From Acetivibrio mesophilus (GTDB lineage: Bacteria; Bacillota; Clostridia; Acetivibrionales; Acetivibrionaceae): a stretch of 64,000 nucleotides of DNA. The stretch spans positions 1 to 64,000 of the forward strand of contig NZ_RLII01000012.1 of assembly GCF_004102745.1 (NCBI RefSeq), given 5' to 3'. Below are positions 8,590 to 18,451 of this stretch, in pieces; the first letter of the stretch is position 1, and the number at the start of each line of letters is the position of its first letter. Made by a program: the position numbers and the translations under genes. Below the pieces are notes generated by a model. The model did not search any database and was not told the origin of the DNA. It worked only from the letters and a program-made list of their open reading frames with translations.

Positions 8590-9148
8590 TTCCGTTTATG
8601 AGAGCCATAACCTCTGCCCTGGTTCGGGCATCAGTCTTAATAATACCCCTAAGTGCCGAAGTTACAGTTTTTGAACCGGGCTTTTTTATTCCCCTCATCG
8701 TCATGCATAAGTGTTCAGCCTCTACCACCACTGCCACTCCCAAAGGATTTATAGACTCCATTATTACATTGGCAACTTCGCTGCCAAGTCTCTCCTGAAG
8801 CTGCGGCTTCTTGGCGATAAGGTCAACTATTCTGGCAAGCTTGCTAAGTCCCATAATTCTGCCCTTCTTCGGAATATAAACCACATGTGCCACTCCTACA
8901 AAGGGAAGAAGATGATGCTCGCAAACCGAGTAGATGGGAATATCCTTCACCATTACCATCTCCTCATGACTTTCCTCCTGAAACACCTTTACCACCGACT
9001 TTGGATCCTGATGAAGTCCGGCAAATATTTCTTCACACATCCTTGCCACCCGGTCCGGAGTCTCCAGCACCCCTTCGCGGTCGGGATCTTCTCCGATTCC
9101 AATCAATATTTCCCTCACGGCTGCTTTTATACGTTCTTTATCTATCAT
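8585..9148 (-). CDS. folE: GTP cyclohydrolase I
   Basis: The 187-residue enzyme converts GTP to 7,8-dihydroneopterin triphosphate, the first step of folate synthesis. Family marks are clear: [11 protein letters not shown] near the N-terminus, zinc ligands in [11 protein letters not shown] and in EHLCMTMRG, and the KTVTSALRG motif at the C-terminus. Length is typical of bacterial FolE. No other folate gene is next to it. Its neighbours are a DUF3784 gene and cphA, so it is probably transcribed alone. Confidence 0.97.
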   Translation of the reverse strand: MIDKERIKAAVREILIGIGEDPDREGVLETPDRVARMCEEIFAGLHQDPKSVVKVFQEESHEEMVMVKDIPIYSVCEHHLLPFVGVAHVVYIPKKGRIMGLSKLARIVDLIAKKPQLQERLGSEVANVIMESINPLGVAVVVEAEHLCMTMRGIKKPGSKTVTSALRGIIKTDARTRAEVMALINGR

Positions 9149-9250
9149 GGCAATACCTCTTTCTATTTATTGTAATTTAGCAGTTGTTTATCCTTTCATT
9201 ACTTTTCTTTATAACATTATACTTCATAAATAGAAAAAGGACAAAACCTT

Positions 9251-11899
9251 TTATCCCACGCTCTGAATTACGGCCCCAGTGGTCACAGTATTCTCTGCAA
9301 GCTCATTGCGAATCCGTTCCACTACCTCTACCGATCTTTCAAAGTCTTCATAAAACATAACTATAAAATCTCCGGGCTCTGCATCCATAATTGCCTTTTC
9401 AAGAGCTCTATCTTCAGAATAGACTATTTCTACATTTTCCTTTTTGCTTCCATTGCTAATAACTGCATCGTAGAAAATTGCAGCCACCTCTCCCGGCTCT
9501 CTTCCTCTTAGATCATTATCTTCCTTTATATAAATTTTAGAGAAATACTTACTGCATATTTCTCCTGCCTTGTATATGCTGGAATCATCCCTGTCACCTG
9601 GCATGCCTATAATTCCCACAAGCCTTTTTGCATCAATTCTGTCCAAAAACTTCATGACCTCACTGTATCCTGCCGGGTTATGGCTGTAATCAAGCATTAC
9701 CTTGAAATTGCCCATATCCATAATATTAAATCTTCCCGGATTTGATTCCACATCCGGTCTAAAGGTTGCCAGCCCCTCCCGAATGGACTCAACAGAAAGG
9801 TTTAAGCCATACAATGCAGAAGCGGCTGCAAGGGAGTTTTCAATATTGCATTCAACTATTCCTCCGTAGGTTATGGGAATTTCACTGACATTCATAAGGG
9901 CCATGGAACTTTTACCATTGAAAATAAAAATTGAATCTTCCTCTACATACAACGCCTTTTTGCCTTTTTGCATATGCTCCCGGACAATGGGATTATTGCT
10001 TTTCTTCGAAAATAAGATAATATCACTTTTTGCTCTCTCCATAAAATACCGTACGAACCTGTCATCGGCATTCAATACAGAATATCCTTCAGACTTCACC
10101 GCCTCAATTACCAACGATTTTGCAAATGCCAGATCCTCAAGAGTATTCATTCCATCAATGCCAATATGATCTTCTGCGATATTAGTTATAACTCCTACAT
10201 CGGCAAGGTCATATCCGAGGCCTTTTCTTACAATTCCTCCTCTCGCAGTCTCCAACACCGCAACTTCAACTTCTTTCGATGACAATACCATTCCAGCACT
10301 TGTCGGTCCTGTGTTGTCTCCCCTTAGCACACACTCATCGCCAATATACACACCGCTGGTAGATGTCATTCCGACCTTTTTTCCCAAACAAGTAAGAGTA
10401 TGCCTGATCAACCGCGTAGTGGTTGTCTTTCCGTTGGTCCCCGTAACCGATACAATGGGAATTGAGTGGGGATATGTTTCCGGAAACATCATATCCAGTA
10501 TATCTCCCGCTACATTTTTAGCCTTTCCCTCCGATGGGAACATATGCATCCTAAGTCCTGGTGCCGCGTTTATTTCAATTACAGCACCATCATTGTCATA
10601 TATTGGAGTGGATATATCTTCAGTAGTTATATCCACTCCTGCGATATCAAGCCCGATAATTTGGGCCGCTCTAACTGCTATATCTGCATTATATGGATGT
10701 ATCTCATCGGTGCATTCTCTAGCAGTCCCTCCTGTGCTGAGGTTTCCATTGTATCTTAGATATATTCTTTCGCCGAAAGGAGGAATGTGATCCTTGTCGA
10801 TATCCTGATCCTTCAAAACCTTTAGTGCTGCAGCATCCAATTTGATTTTTGTAAGAGGTCTCTCATGATCATCTCCTCTTAAGTTACTGGAATTCTCAAT
10901 TTCAATAAGCTCCTTCACCGTATGGATGCCATCCCCCAGTATAAAAGGAGGTCTTCTTTCGGAAACTGCCGCAACCCTATTTCCAATTACCAGAACTCGG
11001 TAGTCTTTACCTTTTACATATTTCTCCACCAGTATCACTCTTGAATATTTTTTAGCTTCATTATACGCAGTCTCTATCTCCTGTTCATTTTTGACATTCA
11101 GAGTAACTCCTTTCCCCTGATTGCTGTCCACCGGCTTTATTACAACCGGGAATCCTATCTCTCGTGCTATTTGCAAAGCACCTTCAAAGCTATAAGCCGT
11201 ATCTCCGTCCGGGACAGGAATTTTGCTTTCCATCAAAAGACGTTTTGTGAGCTGCTTATTTCCTGCTATATCAACATTGATACAGCTCGGAAGGTCCGTC
11301 AAAGAAGCCTGAATGACCCGAGAATATTTGCCGTATCCCAGCCTTAGAATACTGCCGTTTCCTATCCTCATAACAGGTATTCCCCTCTTTTGGGCCTCTT
11401 CATAAATAGCTTTTGTACTCGGCCCCATCTCCGTCTCCACTGCAATAGACCTTAAATTATTTATAATTGGTTCAGTATCAACCTCTTTGTTGTCTGTCAG
11501 CCTTGAAACAATGTTTACTGCCGACCTTGCACACTCAACCGCACACTTTTCGTTTTTATATTCAAACACTACGTCGTACAGTGATGGTTCCTCAACAACC
11601 CGTGTTTTGCCGTAATTTACCTCATATCCCAATATATTTTGAAGCTCTATAATCAAATGCTCCGTCACATGACCGATATATGTTTCTTCCTTCAGGCGTT
11701 CTACAAATCCACCCTCAAATCCCAAGGAGCAATAATGCTTTTTTAATCCGGGAAACAAAGCAAGGAGTCTGTCGTTGAAATTTCCCAAGTCCTTTGTAGG
11801 TGATTTGTACAATTCCCCTATATCCAACGTTATCTTAATAACTGGCTTATGACTGTGAATATTTCTTCCTGTAAAGCACTGAATACTTTGTATTTGCAC
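9251..11899 (-). CDS. cphA: Cyanophycin synthetase
   Basis: This ATP-dependent ligase builds multi-L-arginyl-poly-L-aspartate. The best start is the GTG at 11899, preceded by AGGAGG at 7 bases; it gives 882 residues and the usual N-terminus (QIQSIQCFTGRNIHSHKP). The longer TTG frame runs through the ribosome-binding site. After the N-terminal domain comes an ATP-grasp domain (FPVVIKPVDSNQGKGV, later IEINAAPGLRMH) that adds aspartate and arginine to activated chain ends. A Mur-ligase-like domain follows with P-loop VTGTNGKTTTTRL and a C-terminal DYSHNPAGY motif. cphB lies 27 bases upstream in the same direction. A weak AAAAGG/CCTTTT hairpin overlaps the stop. Confidence 0.95.
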   Translation of the reverse strand: MQIQSIQCFTGRNIHSHKPVIKITLDIGELYKSPTKDLGNFNDRLLALFPGLKKHYCSLGFEGGFVERLKEETYIGHVTEHLIIELQNILGYEVNYGKTRVVEEPSLYDVVFEYKNEKCAVECARSAVNIVSRLTDNKEVDTEPIINNLRSIAVETEMGPSTKAIYEEAQKRGIPVMRIGNGSILRLGYGKYSRVIQASLTDLPSCINVDIAGNKQLTKRLLMESKIPVPDGDTAYSFEGALQIAREIGFPVVIKPVDSNQGKGVTLNVKNEQEIETAYNEAKKYSRVILVEKYVKGKDYRVLVIGNRVAAVSERRPPFILGDGIHTVKELIEIENSSNLRGDDHERPLTKIKLDAAALKVLKDQDIDKDHIPPFGERIYLRYNGNLSTGGTARECTDEIHPYNADIAVRAAQIIGLDIAGVDITTEDISTPIYDNDGAVIEINAAPGLRMHMFPSEGKAKNVAGDILDMMFPETYPHSIPIVSVTGTNGKTTTTRLIRHTLTCLGKKVGMTSTSGVYIGDECVLRGDNTGPTSAGMVLSSKEVEVAVLETARGGIVRKGLGYDLADVGVITNIAEDHIGIDGMNTLEDLAFAKSLVIEAVKSEGYSVLNADDRFVRYFMERAKSDIILFSKKSNNPIVREHMQKGKKALYVEEDSIFIFNGKSSMALMNVSEIPITYGGIVECNIENSLAAASALYGLNLSVESIREGLATFRPDVESNPGRFNIMDMGNFKVMLDYSHNPAGYSEVMKFLDRIDAKRLVGIIGMPGDRDDSSIYKAGEICSKYFSKIYIKEDNDLRGREPGEVAAIFYDAVISNGSKKENVEIVYSEDRALEKAIMDAEPGDFIVMFYEDFERSVEVVERIRNELAENTVTTGAVIQSVG

Positions 11900-11926
11900 T
11901 TTCCTTCCTCCTAAATAAACACGCAA

Positions 11927-12748
11927 TTAAATTTTTCTATTAGCAACACGTATTACTTCTCTTTTTTTCATATCAAATCCATAGCCACAGGGCAAAACAT
12001 GCATCGTTACTCCGGAAATTGCCAGTATCTCATCAGGATTCAACTCAGATACATTAGAGCTCTTTATAGTGCTGCCGTCAATCACTGTGACGGCATTACT
12101 TCCCAATACTTCAAAATGGGCGTCAGGATATACTCTTATAGCTGTATCCTCGTCTATGCCTATTCCCAGCATAAAGGGGTTCTCTGCCACACCGCAAAGG
12201 AGTCTTCCAATTCTGCCCCTTTGATCAAAATGCTGATCAATTATAGCTTCTTCAAGAAGCCCCAGTCCCGGAGCCATTTTCATTGTGCATTTTCTTGCCG
12301 GCTCATTATCTTTTCCTTCTACTACCATTGTATTGCTCATGACAGAGGCTCCTGCGCTTGTCCCAACAATCACCACACCTTTTGCATAAACCTCATGCAG
12401 AGCTTGGTATGCCTTTGTCCCTCCCAGAATGCTTGTTATTCTGAGCTGATCTCCTCCGGTAAAGAAAATCCCTCCGGAATTTTTAATCCTGTCGGCATTC
12501 TCGTCCAAGTTTGCCTCATTCCGCGAATTTATATTCAATACATCAATATCCTTTAATCCGAGTGTTTCAAATACTTGTCTGTAGTTGTTTCCGACCTCTT
12601 GAGGCTTTTGGGTGGCTGTAGTCAATACCACCAAGCCGCCTTTCTTTTCCCTGACGATGTCAGCAACATGCTTTAATATAGTCTTTTTTCCGACTTTGTC
12701 CTCCGCACCGCCAATTATAATCAAATTTCCCCTTACTTTCTCACCCAT
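11927..12748 (-). CDS. cphB: Cyanophycinase (peptidase S51)
   Basis: The 273-residue serine exopeptidase releases beta-Asp-Arg dipeptides from cyanophycin. The nucleophile motif GTSAGASVMS is present, as are GGAEDK near the N-terminus, FFTGGDQLRI, and DQHFDQRGRIGRL, all typical of CphB. The start at 12748 has GGAGG 6 bases upstream; an upstream extension of 17 codons has no such site. It is placed directly before cphA, so synthesis and breakdown enzymes are probably made from one message. Confidence 0.95.
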   Translation of the reverse strand: MGEKVRGNLIIIGGAEDKVGKKTILKHVADIVREKKGGLVVLTTATQKPQEVGNNYRQVFETLGLKDIDVLNINSRNEANLDENADRIKNSGGIFFTGGDQLRITSILGGTKAYQALHEVYAKGVVIVGTSAGASVMSNTMVVEGKDNEPARKCTMKMAPGLGLLEEAIIDQHFDQRGRIGRLLCGVAENPFMLGIGIDEDTAIRVYPDAHFEVLGSNAVTVIDGSTIKSSNVSELNPDEILAISGVTMHVLPCGYGFDMKKREVIRVANRKI

Positions 12749-12810
12749 TATTTCCTCCAATACTTTCAAATAAACTATTTGATTCAAATTCCGTCGCAAA
12801 TGTCATCAAT

Positions 12811-12843
12811 AAAAAAGCAAGGCTTTTATATTATACCCTTGCT
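12811..12843 (-). terminator. Intrinsic terminator after the small membrane protein gene
   Basis: AGCAAGG (12816-12822) pairs with CCTTGCT (12837-12843). On the minus strand the hairpin is followed by six T. It separates the small membrane protein gene from cphB, so cphB-cphA either has its own promoter or depends on read-through. Confidence 0.75.
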
Positions 12844-12856
12844 CTTTTATTACGGA

Positions 12857-13150
12857 CTATATGCCTAGATAGCGTCTGGCATAGTTCATTATTACTCCAC
12901 TGAATATAAGACCTATACCCATGAGGATAATACTTGACACTATTAAAGGCAGTCCGGCCCTGCTTCCGTTTTTGGTTGCCAGTATACCCGTTATTACTCC
13001 TACAACTCCAAAAATAAACGGATATATGAACAAGGATAACAAAGCCGAAATCCATCCTATTGCCAGCAAGACTATATTGCCTCTGGCACTCGTCTTATGA
13101 GCATTTATTCTTTCCATAACATCACCCAAGTTAGTATTTGCATGTTTCAA
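12857..13150 (-). CDS. Small membrane protein in the cyanophycin cluster
   Basis: The 97-residue product has two long hydrophobic stretches (about 27-57 and 68-89) rich in Gly, Ile and Val. The pattern (GVVGVITGILATKNG, then IVSSIILMGIGLIFSGVI) resembles DUF4190-like small membrane proteins, although I cannot assign it firmly. The start is uncertain: ATG at 13150 or at 13117, neither with a strong ribosome-binding site. It sits between the isoaspartyl dipeptidase gene and cphB, so a link to cyanophycin use is possible but unproven. Confidence 0.6.
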   Translation of the reverse strand: MKHANTNLGDVMERINAHKTSARGNIVLLAIGWISALLSLFIYPFIFGVVGVITGILATKNGSRAGLPLIVSSIILMGIGLIFSGVIMNYARRYLGI

Positions 13151-13189
13151 TATGGATATTCATTATCCCATGCTTTTTACATTGCGAAG

Positions 13190-14356
13190 CTATTTCTTTT
13201 CATACCGTCCCTTTTTGCACACCCTCCCATTATCCACAAACTGCTCACCGTTTACAAATACCTTGTCTATCTTAAGGCCTTCTTTTCTCAGGACAAGTAT
13301 ATCCGCATCGCTTCCCGGTCTTATAACACCCTTTTTCGGATAGAGCTTCAGTACCTTTGCCACATTCACCGTGACGGTTTTAAGGACCTGCTCCATACTC
13401 AATTCATTAATCAGAATACTGTTTCTTATGTCATCAATAAACTGGTCTGTACTGCCAACCCCAAGCTCATTCCCGTCCTTTGCCGGAATGCTGCCATTGG
13501 CATCCGATGACACAGTAACCCTGTCCATGTTTATACCGGTATCTGAAAGAAGTTTTAGTGCATCCGGCACCGTATACCCAGTCTCAATGGTCTCTCCTGC
13601 CGTTAAGTCTACGTTTCCGCCCTTCTTGGCATATTCTATTGCCTGGGAAAACAAGGGCCTGTTTCTGTTTAAATGGGTAGGCACAAACATCTCCATGGGA
13701 AAATCAGAATTCTCTACAAACTCAATAACAGGCTCAAGTCCCTTTTTCCCATCGCCCACATGTATATGAACAACTCCAGCCTTTTTCCCAATCAACCCTC
13801 CAATTCGGGCTTCACTGGAAATGGCCCTGAGGGCATCCAACGAAGGGTGGGAGGACCTGTGGTCCGAAACAGCTATTTCACCAACCCCAATAATCTTATC
13901 CACCAAAGCTATATCGGACATGACACTTTCTGTAAGGGTGGCTGTAGGAACTCTATAGCTTCCGGTATATATATAGGTATTCAGCCCTTCTTCTTCCAGT
14001 GCCCTTGCCTTTGCCAAAAGGTTTGATATGCTTCTGGTTATGCTGTCAGCCCCCAATACTCCTACGACTGTTGTAATCCCTGCGTTCAAGCATTGAGACA
14101 GCATAATTTCGGGTATTCTACTTCCGGGCCCTTCCTCTCCACCGCCTCCTATAATATGAATATGCTGGTCAATAAAACCGGGGCATACTATTCTTTCACT
14201 GCAATCTACAATCTGAAGTTCAGGAATAACCGATTCATCTATATGGTTTTCCACCTTATATATTCTATTCTGAACTACCAAAATATCCTTTTTTCCGACA
14301 AATTTCGGAGCATAGCATATGCCGTTTTTTAAGAGCTTAAATATTTTCTTTTCCAT
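13190..14356 (-). CDS. iadA: Isoaspartyl dipeptidase (beta-aspartyl peptidase)
   Basis: This amidohydrolase-superfamily metalloenzyme cleaves beta-Asp-X dipeptides. From the ATG at 14356 it has 388 residues. Metal-binding HIHIIGGGGEEG follows CPGFIDQ, and the motifs GVHI-like VVHIHVGDGKKGL, PTHLNRN and SSDANGS match IadA. Next to cphA and cphB its obvious substrate is beta-Asp-Arg, the product of cyanophycinase, giving free aspartate and arginine. It would be the first gene of the cluster in transcription order. Confidence 0.92.
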   Translation of the reverse strand: MEKKIFKLLKNGICYAPKFVGKKDILVVQNRIYKVENHIDESVIPELQIVDCSERIVCPGFIDQHIHIIGGGGEEGPGSRIPEIMLSQCLNAGITTVVGVLGADSITRSISNLLAKARALEEEGLNTYIYTGSYRVPTATLTESVMSDIALVDKIIGVGEIAVSDHRSSHPSLDALRAISSEARIGGLIGKKAGVVHIHVGDGKKGLEPVIEFVENSDFPMEMFVPTHLNRNRPLFSQAIEYAKKGGNVDLTAGETIETGYTVPDALKLLSDTGINMDRVTVSSDANGSIPAKDGNELGVGSTDQFIDDIRNSILINELSMEQVLKTVTVNVAKVLKLYPKKGVIRPGSDADILVLRKEGLKIDKVFVNGEQFVDNGRVCKKGRYEKK

Positions 14357-14524
14357 TATCCAAAAGCCTTTTCTGCATGTTTTTAAAGGTATAATATGCA
14401 ATTTTATTGAGAAAATACTTAATTTTTATTTGAAAATTATTCATATGGGCAAAATTTTTTGTCGAAAAGTTAACACGTATTCGACATTTTTTCATATTAT
14501 TGCCTGCAATTCTATTAATTAAAG

Positions 14525-14553
14525 TTGATATATTGATTTATATTTGCTAAACT
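14525..14553 (+). promoter_or_regulatory. Candidate sigma-A promoter of the LexA-like gene
   Basis: TTGATA (14525-14530) and TAAACT (14548-14553) are 17 bases apart. Transcription would start near 14560 and give a leader of about 120 bases that contains the two inverted repeats listed next. Confidence 0.5.
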
Positions 14554-14593
14554 AGTTTTAATGTTTTATGTAAATCATATTGCTTTCTTGTTT

Positions 14594-14612
14594 CCCTCCT
14601 TTTTTTGGAGGG
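14594..14612 (+). repeat. Perfect inverted repeat in the LexA-like gene leader
   Basis: CCCTCC (14594-14599) and GGAGGG (14607-14612) flank seven T. In RNA it would be a 6-bp GC stem. It could act as an operator or a leader hairpin. Confidence 0.5.
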
Positions 14613-14629
14613 TATAACTTGAAAAGAGG

Positions 14630-14643
14630 GTACCATATGGTAC
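14630..14643. promoter_or_regulatory. Perfect 14-bp palindrome, likely operator
   Basis: GTACCATATGGTAC reads the same on both strands and lies about 40 bases before the start codon of the LexA-like regulator. A homodimeric winged-helix protein would bind such a site, so autoregulation is plausible. It does not match the Bacillus SOS box (GAAC-N4-GTTC). Confidence 0.5.
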
Positions 14644-14682
14644 AGCGTGTTTAAATAATATAAGTGTAAAAGGATGGTCAAT

Positions 14683-15318
14683 GTGTCTTCAGATTTTAAT
14701 TTCTTAACCTCAAAACAAAAAAAGGTATACATGGTAATTGAGTCTTTCATTAAGTCCAAAGGTATACCTCCTACCGTAAGAGAAATCGGAGAACTGGTAG
14801 GTGAAAAAACGCCCGGTGCAGTACAGGGAATACTTAACCGTTTAGAGCAAAAAGGAGTCATCAAAAGAGAGGTAGGTATGGCAAGATCCATACAGCTTGT
14901 TAATAACAACTCCCAATATGCACCCCACGTATATTTACCGCAAATTAAAAAAGTAACCCAGCGCAATGTTAATGATTTGCTTAACATCTACAATATTATC
15001 AATTATGTTCCGGTCCCTTCCAGCCTGTTTCAGGAAGGAAGCGATTGCTTTGTAATTAATTGCCCGGACAACAGCCTCTTAGAAAGTGGAATAAGGTACG
15101 AGGATACGCTTGTAATAAACAGAAATTACGAATTAAAAGACGGCGATATCGTTTTGGTATTGTATGAAACTCATGTCCTTTTAAGATACTACACCCATCA
15201 TGAAAATCCTGATTTAGTCATTTTAAAGGCTGACAGTGAACTGCTGGGTAAAGAAGTATTCGACAGGAATGAAGTTACAATAATCGGAAAATTAGTCGGT
15301 AAATATACCCAATATTGA
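14683..15318 (+). CDS. LexA-like repressor lacking the autocleavage residues
   Basis: The N-terminal ~70 residues form a LexA winged helix (LTSKQKKVYMVIESFIKSKG, PTVREIGELVG, GILNRLEQKGVI). The C-terminal part aligns with the S24/LexA peptidase fold. The nucleophile-position Ser remains (NSLLESGI against GDSMIDAGI). The catalytic Lys is replaced (LLRYY against VKRFY), and the Ala-Gly cleavage dipeptide is Gln-Arg (KVTQR against KVTAG). Self-cleavage is therefore unlikely, and it probably represses without SOS induction, or with another signal. The GTG at 14683 has AAGGATGG upstream; an ATG at 14674 overlaps that site. Confidence 0.85.
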   Translation: MSSDFNFLTSKQKKVYMVIESFIKSKGIPPTVREIGELVGEKTPGAVQGILNRLEQKGVIKREVGMARSIQLVNNNSQYAPHVYLPQIKKVTQRNVNDLLNIYNIINYVPVPSSLFQEGSDCFVINCPDNSLLESGIRYEDTLVINRNYELKDGDIVLVLYETHVLLRYYTHHENPDLVILKADSELLGKEVFDRNEVTIIGKLVGKYTQY

Positions 15319-15329
15319 AATTCTTGCAT

Positions 15330-15370
15330 AGTATAAAGGGTCTAAATAAGTTATTTAGACTCTTTATACT
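15330..15370. terminator. Long bidirectional terminator
   Basis: The 20 bases at 15330-15349 are complementary to 15351-15370 with a single G-U position and a one-base centre. It lies between the convergent LexA-like gene and leuB and can serve both strands, although T-tracts are short. Confidence 0.75.
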
Positions 15371-15412
15371 ATAGCATCTCCGTTCAAAGAAATTTTCTAG
15401 TTACTTCCAGAC

Positions 15413-16495
15413 TTACTTTAACTTTGAGATTATTAATCTGCCCATTTCCTTGGTGCCAACTACATTAGCAGTATCTGCAGAAGCAATATCCGCTGTCCTG
15501 TATCCCATGTCAAGCACACTTATCACAGCATTTTCAATAGCATCAGAAACCTCTCCAAGTCCAAAGGAGTACTTCATCATCATAGCTACCGACAATATCG
15601 TAGCAATAGGGTTTGCCTTATCCTGTCCTGCTATATCCGGTGCAGAACCATGTATCGGTTCATACAATCCCAAAGAACCTTCTCCAAGACTTGCCGAAGG
15701 AAGCATTCCTATTGATCCGGTAATCATGGATGCCTCATCGGAGAGAATGTCTCCAAACATATTTGATGTAACTATAACATCAAACTGTGCAGGATTTCTT
15801 ACCAGCTGCATAGCGGCATTGTCCACATACATATGATTAAGCTCCACTTCAGGATAGTCCTTAGACACCCTTATAACTACTTCTCTCCAAAGTCTTGAGC
15901 TCTCCAGTACATTGGCCTTATCCACGGACATTAGCTTTTTATTTCTCTTCATGGCTGTCTCAAACGCCAGTCGTGCAATTCTTTCTATCTCAAACTCACT
16001 GTACTTTTCTGTATCAAACGCGGCTTGACCCATATTTTCTGTCTGTACTCTTCCTCTTTCTCCGAAGTACATACCGCCGGTAAGCTCCCTTACCACCATT
16101 ATGTCAATACCGTCTTTTACGATATCGGAACGCAAAGGCGATGCACCTTTTAAGGCCTGATAGATAACCGCAGGTCTTAAGTTTGCATATAATCCCAAGG
16201 CTCCGCGTATACCAAGAAGACCGGCCTCAGGCCTTTTGTCTCCCGGGAGATTGTCCCACTTCGGTCCTCCTACTGCCCCTAACAGGACTGCATCAGAAGA
16301 CTTACAAAGCTCTAGTGTCTCTTTGGGAAAGGGTTCCCCAGTGGAATCAATGGCACACCCTCCCAGCAAGCCCTCTTTTAATTCAAAACTATGGTTGTAT
16401 TTCTCACCAACAGCTTCAATTACCTTTATCGCCTGTTCAATAACTTCCGGTCCTATACCATCCCCCGGAAGTACTGCTATATTATACTTCCCCAT
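15413..16495 (-). CDS. leuB: 3-isopropylmalate dehydrogenase
   Basis: The enzyme oxidises and decarboxylates 3-isopropylmalate in leucine synthesis, using NAD. The start at 16495 ([17 protein letters not shown]) has AAGGAGG 6 bases upstream; 360 residues is the normal length. Substrate and cofactor motifs include LRPA after [20 protein letters not shown], and the metal/substrate run [17 protein letters not shown]. leuD ends one base before it, so the genes are translationally coupled. Confidence 0.97.
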   Translation of the reverse strand: MGKYNIAVLPGDGIGPEVIEQAIKVIEAVGEKYNHSFELKEGLLGGCAIDSTGEPFPKETLELCKSSDAVLLGAVGGPKWDNLPGDKRPEAGLLGIRGALGLYANLRPAVIYQALKGASPLRSDIVKDGIDIMVVRELTGGMYFGERGRVQTENMGQAAFDTEKYSEFEIERIARLAFETAMKRNKKLMSVDKANVLESSRLWREVVIRVSKDYPEVELNHMYVDNAAMQLVRNPAQFDVIVTSNMFGDILSDEASMITGSIGMLPSASLGEGSLGLYEPIHGSAPDIAGQDKANPIATILSVAMMMKYSFGLGEVSDAIENAVISVLDMGYRTADIASADTANVVGTKEMGRLIISKLK

Positions 16496-16496
16496 A

Positions 16497-17000
16497 TTAT
16501 GCCTCCTTGTTTCCCTGCTGTTTCTTAATATATCCAATCAGTCCGTCGGCAGCTATTATTTCCTGCATAAATTCCGGGAAAGGAACTCCCACATATTCCT
16601 TGTTCTTTGTCACATTCACAATCTTTCCGGTATCAAAATCAATACTTACCGTATCGCCATCGGATATATCCATGGCAGCTTCAGGACACTCAATAATCGG
16701 AAGTCCAATATTTATCGAATTCCTATAAAAAATTCTTGCAAAGGTCTCGGCAATAACGCAGGATATTCCCGATGCCTTAATGGCAATAGGTGCATGCTCC
16801 CTGGAGGATCCGCATCCGAAGTTTTTGCCTCCAACCATAATATCTCCCTTTTGAACCTTTGATACAAATTCCGTATCAATATCTTCCATGCAGTGCTTTG
16901 CAAGCTCATTAGGGTCTGAAGTATTTAAATACCTTGCAGGTATGATTACGTCCGTATCCACATTATCGCCGTATTTTATTGCTTTTCCCTGTGCTTTCAT
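16497..17000 (-). CDS. leuD: 3-isopropylmalate dehydratase, small subunit
   Basis: The 167-residue swivel-domain subunit pairs with LeuC to isomerise 2- to 3-isopropylmalate. It shows [29 protein letters not shown] and [15 protein letters not shown], all classical for LeuD of the short clostridial/archaeal type. It lies 54 bases after leuC and abuts leuB. Confidence 0.97.
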   Translation of the reverse strand: MKAQGKAIKYGDNVDTDVIIPARYLNTSDPNELAKHCMEDIDTEFVSKVQKGDIMVGGKNFGCGSSREHAPIAIKASGISCVIAETFARIFYRNSINIGLPIIECPEAAMDISDGDTVSIDFDTGKIVNVTKNKEYVGVPFPEFMQEIIAADGLIGYIKKQQGNKEA

Positions 17001-17054
17001 TTTGCCACGCTCCTTTATCTCAACATATTCTACTCTCTGCTACATAGTTTAGAC

Positions 17055-18314
17055 TTATATTTCCTCCGGTGAACCTATCTTACCTAAAACAGCCGATGCT
17101 GCCGCTATAGCCGGACCTGCCAGATAAATCTCACTCTCGGGATGTCCCATCCTGCCTACAAAGTTTCTGTTGGTGGTTGCCACGGCTCTTTCTCCCTTTG
17201 CAAGAATACCCATATGGCCTCCAAGACATGGTCCGCAGGTAGGAGTACTTACTGCAGCTCCCGCATCAATAAATATATCAAACAGTCCTTCGCTCATCGC
17301 CTGCTTCCATATTTTCTGCGTGGCAGGAATGATTATACATCTCACATCCTCATGCACCTTTCTGCCCTTGAGGACTTCTGAGGCCACTCGCAAATCCTCA
17401 ATTCTTCCGTTGGTACATGAACCTATTACCACCTGATCGATTTTGACGTCACCCACATTGTCAATGGTTCTTGTATTGGACGGCAAGTGTGGAAACGCAA
17501 CTGTAGGCTTTACCTGCGAAAGGTCAATCTCATAGGTGGCCACATATTCTGCGTCATCATCCGCCTTGTATACCTTGTACGGCTTTGTGGAATGTTCTTT
17601 TACATACTCAATGGTTTTTTCGTCAACTTCAAAAATCCCGTTCTTTCCTCCTGCCTCAATAGCCATATTTGCCATTGCAAACCTGTCATCCATTGAGAGG
17701 TGGGATACGCCATCCCCTGTGAACTCCATGGAGCGGTACAGAGCACCATCCACCCCTATCATGCCAATTATGTGAAGAATTACATCCTTACCGCCTACCC
17801 ATTTTCCCGGCTTTCCTTTCAATACAAATTTGATAGCCTCAGGCACCTTGAACCATGCTTCTCCGGTTGCCATTCCCGCTGCCATATCCGTACTTCCTAT
17901 TCCTGTAGAGAAAGCTCCTAAAGCTCCATAGGTACATGTATGAGAATCGGCACCAATCACCACATCTCCCGGTACTACAAGTCCCTTTTCCGGAAGCAGA
18001 GCATGCTCCACACCCATTTGTCCTACTTCAAAGAAATTCACTATTCCCTTTTCCTTTGCAAACTCCCTGATATACTTGACCTGTTCCGCGGACTTAATGT
18101 CCTTGTTTGGTGTAAAGTGATCCGGAACAATTGCTATTTTATTTACATCAAACACCTTGTCGACACCAATCTTTTTAAATTCATTCACAGCTACAGGCGT
18201 TGTTATATCATTTCCTAAAACCATATCAAGCTTTGCCTTTATGAGCTGGCCCGCCACAACCTTATCAAGTCCTGCGTGATCTGCAAGTATTTTCTGCGTC
18301 ATAGTCATTCCCAT
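17055..18314 (-). CDS. leuC: 3-isopropylmalate dehydratase, large subunit
   Basis: The 419-residue aconitase-family subunit carries the 4Fe-4S cluster: VIGSCTNGR supplies one Cys and [13 protein letters not shown] the other two. [21 protein letters not shown] and the C-terminal [14 protein letters not shown] are also conserved. It belongs to the short HacA/clostridial type. AAAGGAGG precedes the ATG. It is the first gene of leuC-leuD-leuB. I saw no T-box or leader peptide in the 137 bases upstream, so regulation is not explained by the sequence. Confidence 0.97.
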   Translation of the reverse strand: MGMTMTQKILADHAGLDKVVAGQLIKAKLDMVLGNDITTPVAVNEFKKIGVDKVFDVNKIAIVPDHFTPNKDIKSAEQVKYIREFAKEKGIVNFFEVGQMGVEHALLPEKGLVVPGDVVIGADSHTCTYGALGAFSTGIGSTDMAAGMATGEAWFKVPEAIKFVLKGKPGKWVGGKDVILHIIGMIGVDGALYRSMEFTGDGVSHLSMDDRFAMANMAIEAGGKNGIFEVDEKTIEYVKEHSTKPYKVYKADDDAEYVATYEIDLSQVKPTVAFPHLPSNTRTIDNVGDVKIDQVVIGSCTNGRIEDLRVASEVLKGRKVHEDVRCIIIPATQKIWKQAMSEGLFDIFIDAGAAVSTPTCGPCLGGHMGILAKGERAVATTNRNFVGRMGHPESEIYLAGPAIAAASAVLGKIGSPEEI

Positions 18315-18451
18315 AATCTACTACCTCCTTTGAAATATGATAAGCGGAATTTCATTGATGTCTTCTTCTCCCTTACCATATAATAATACTAATTATAAGT
18401 CATCTTAATTTCATTTTCTTCCTGTTATTTATCCTAATTCCCCGACTATTT

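Noticed and set aside
9235-9252. AAAAGG/CCTTTT hairpin after cphA as a terminator
   Set aside because: The stem is short and mostly A-T, overlaps the stop codon and has only a five-T run, so I mention it with cphA but do not call it.
18315-18451. Search for a T-box or leader peptide before leuC
   Set aside because: No T-box core, no run of leucine codons and no terminator were found in the 137 bases upstream.
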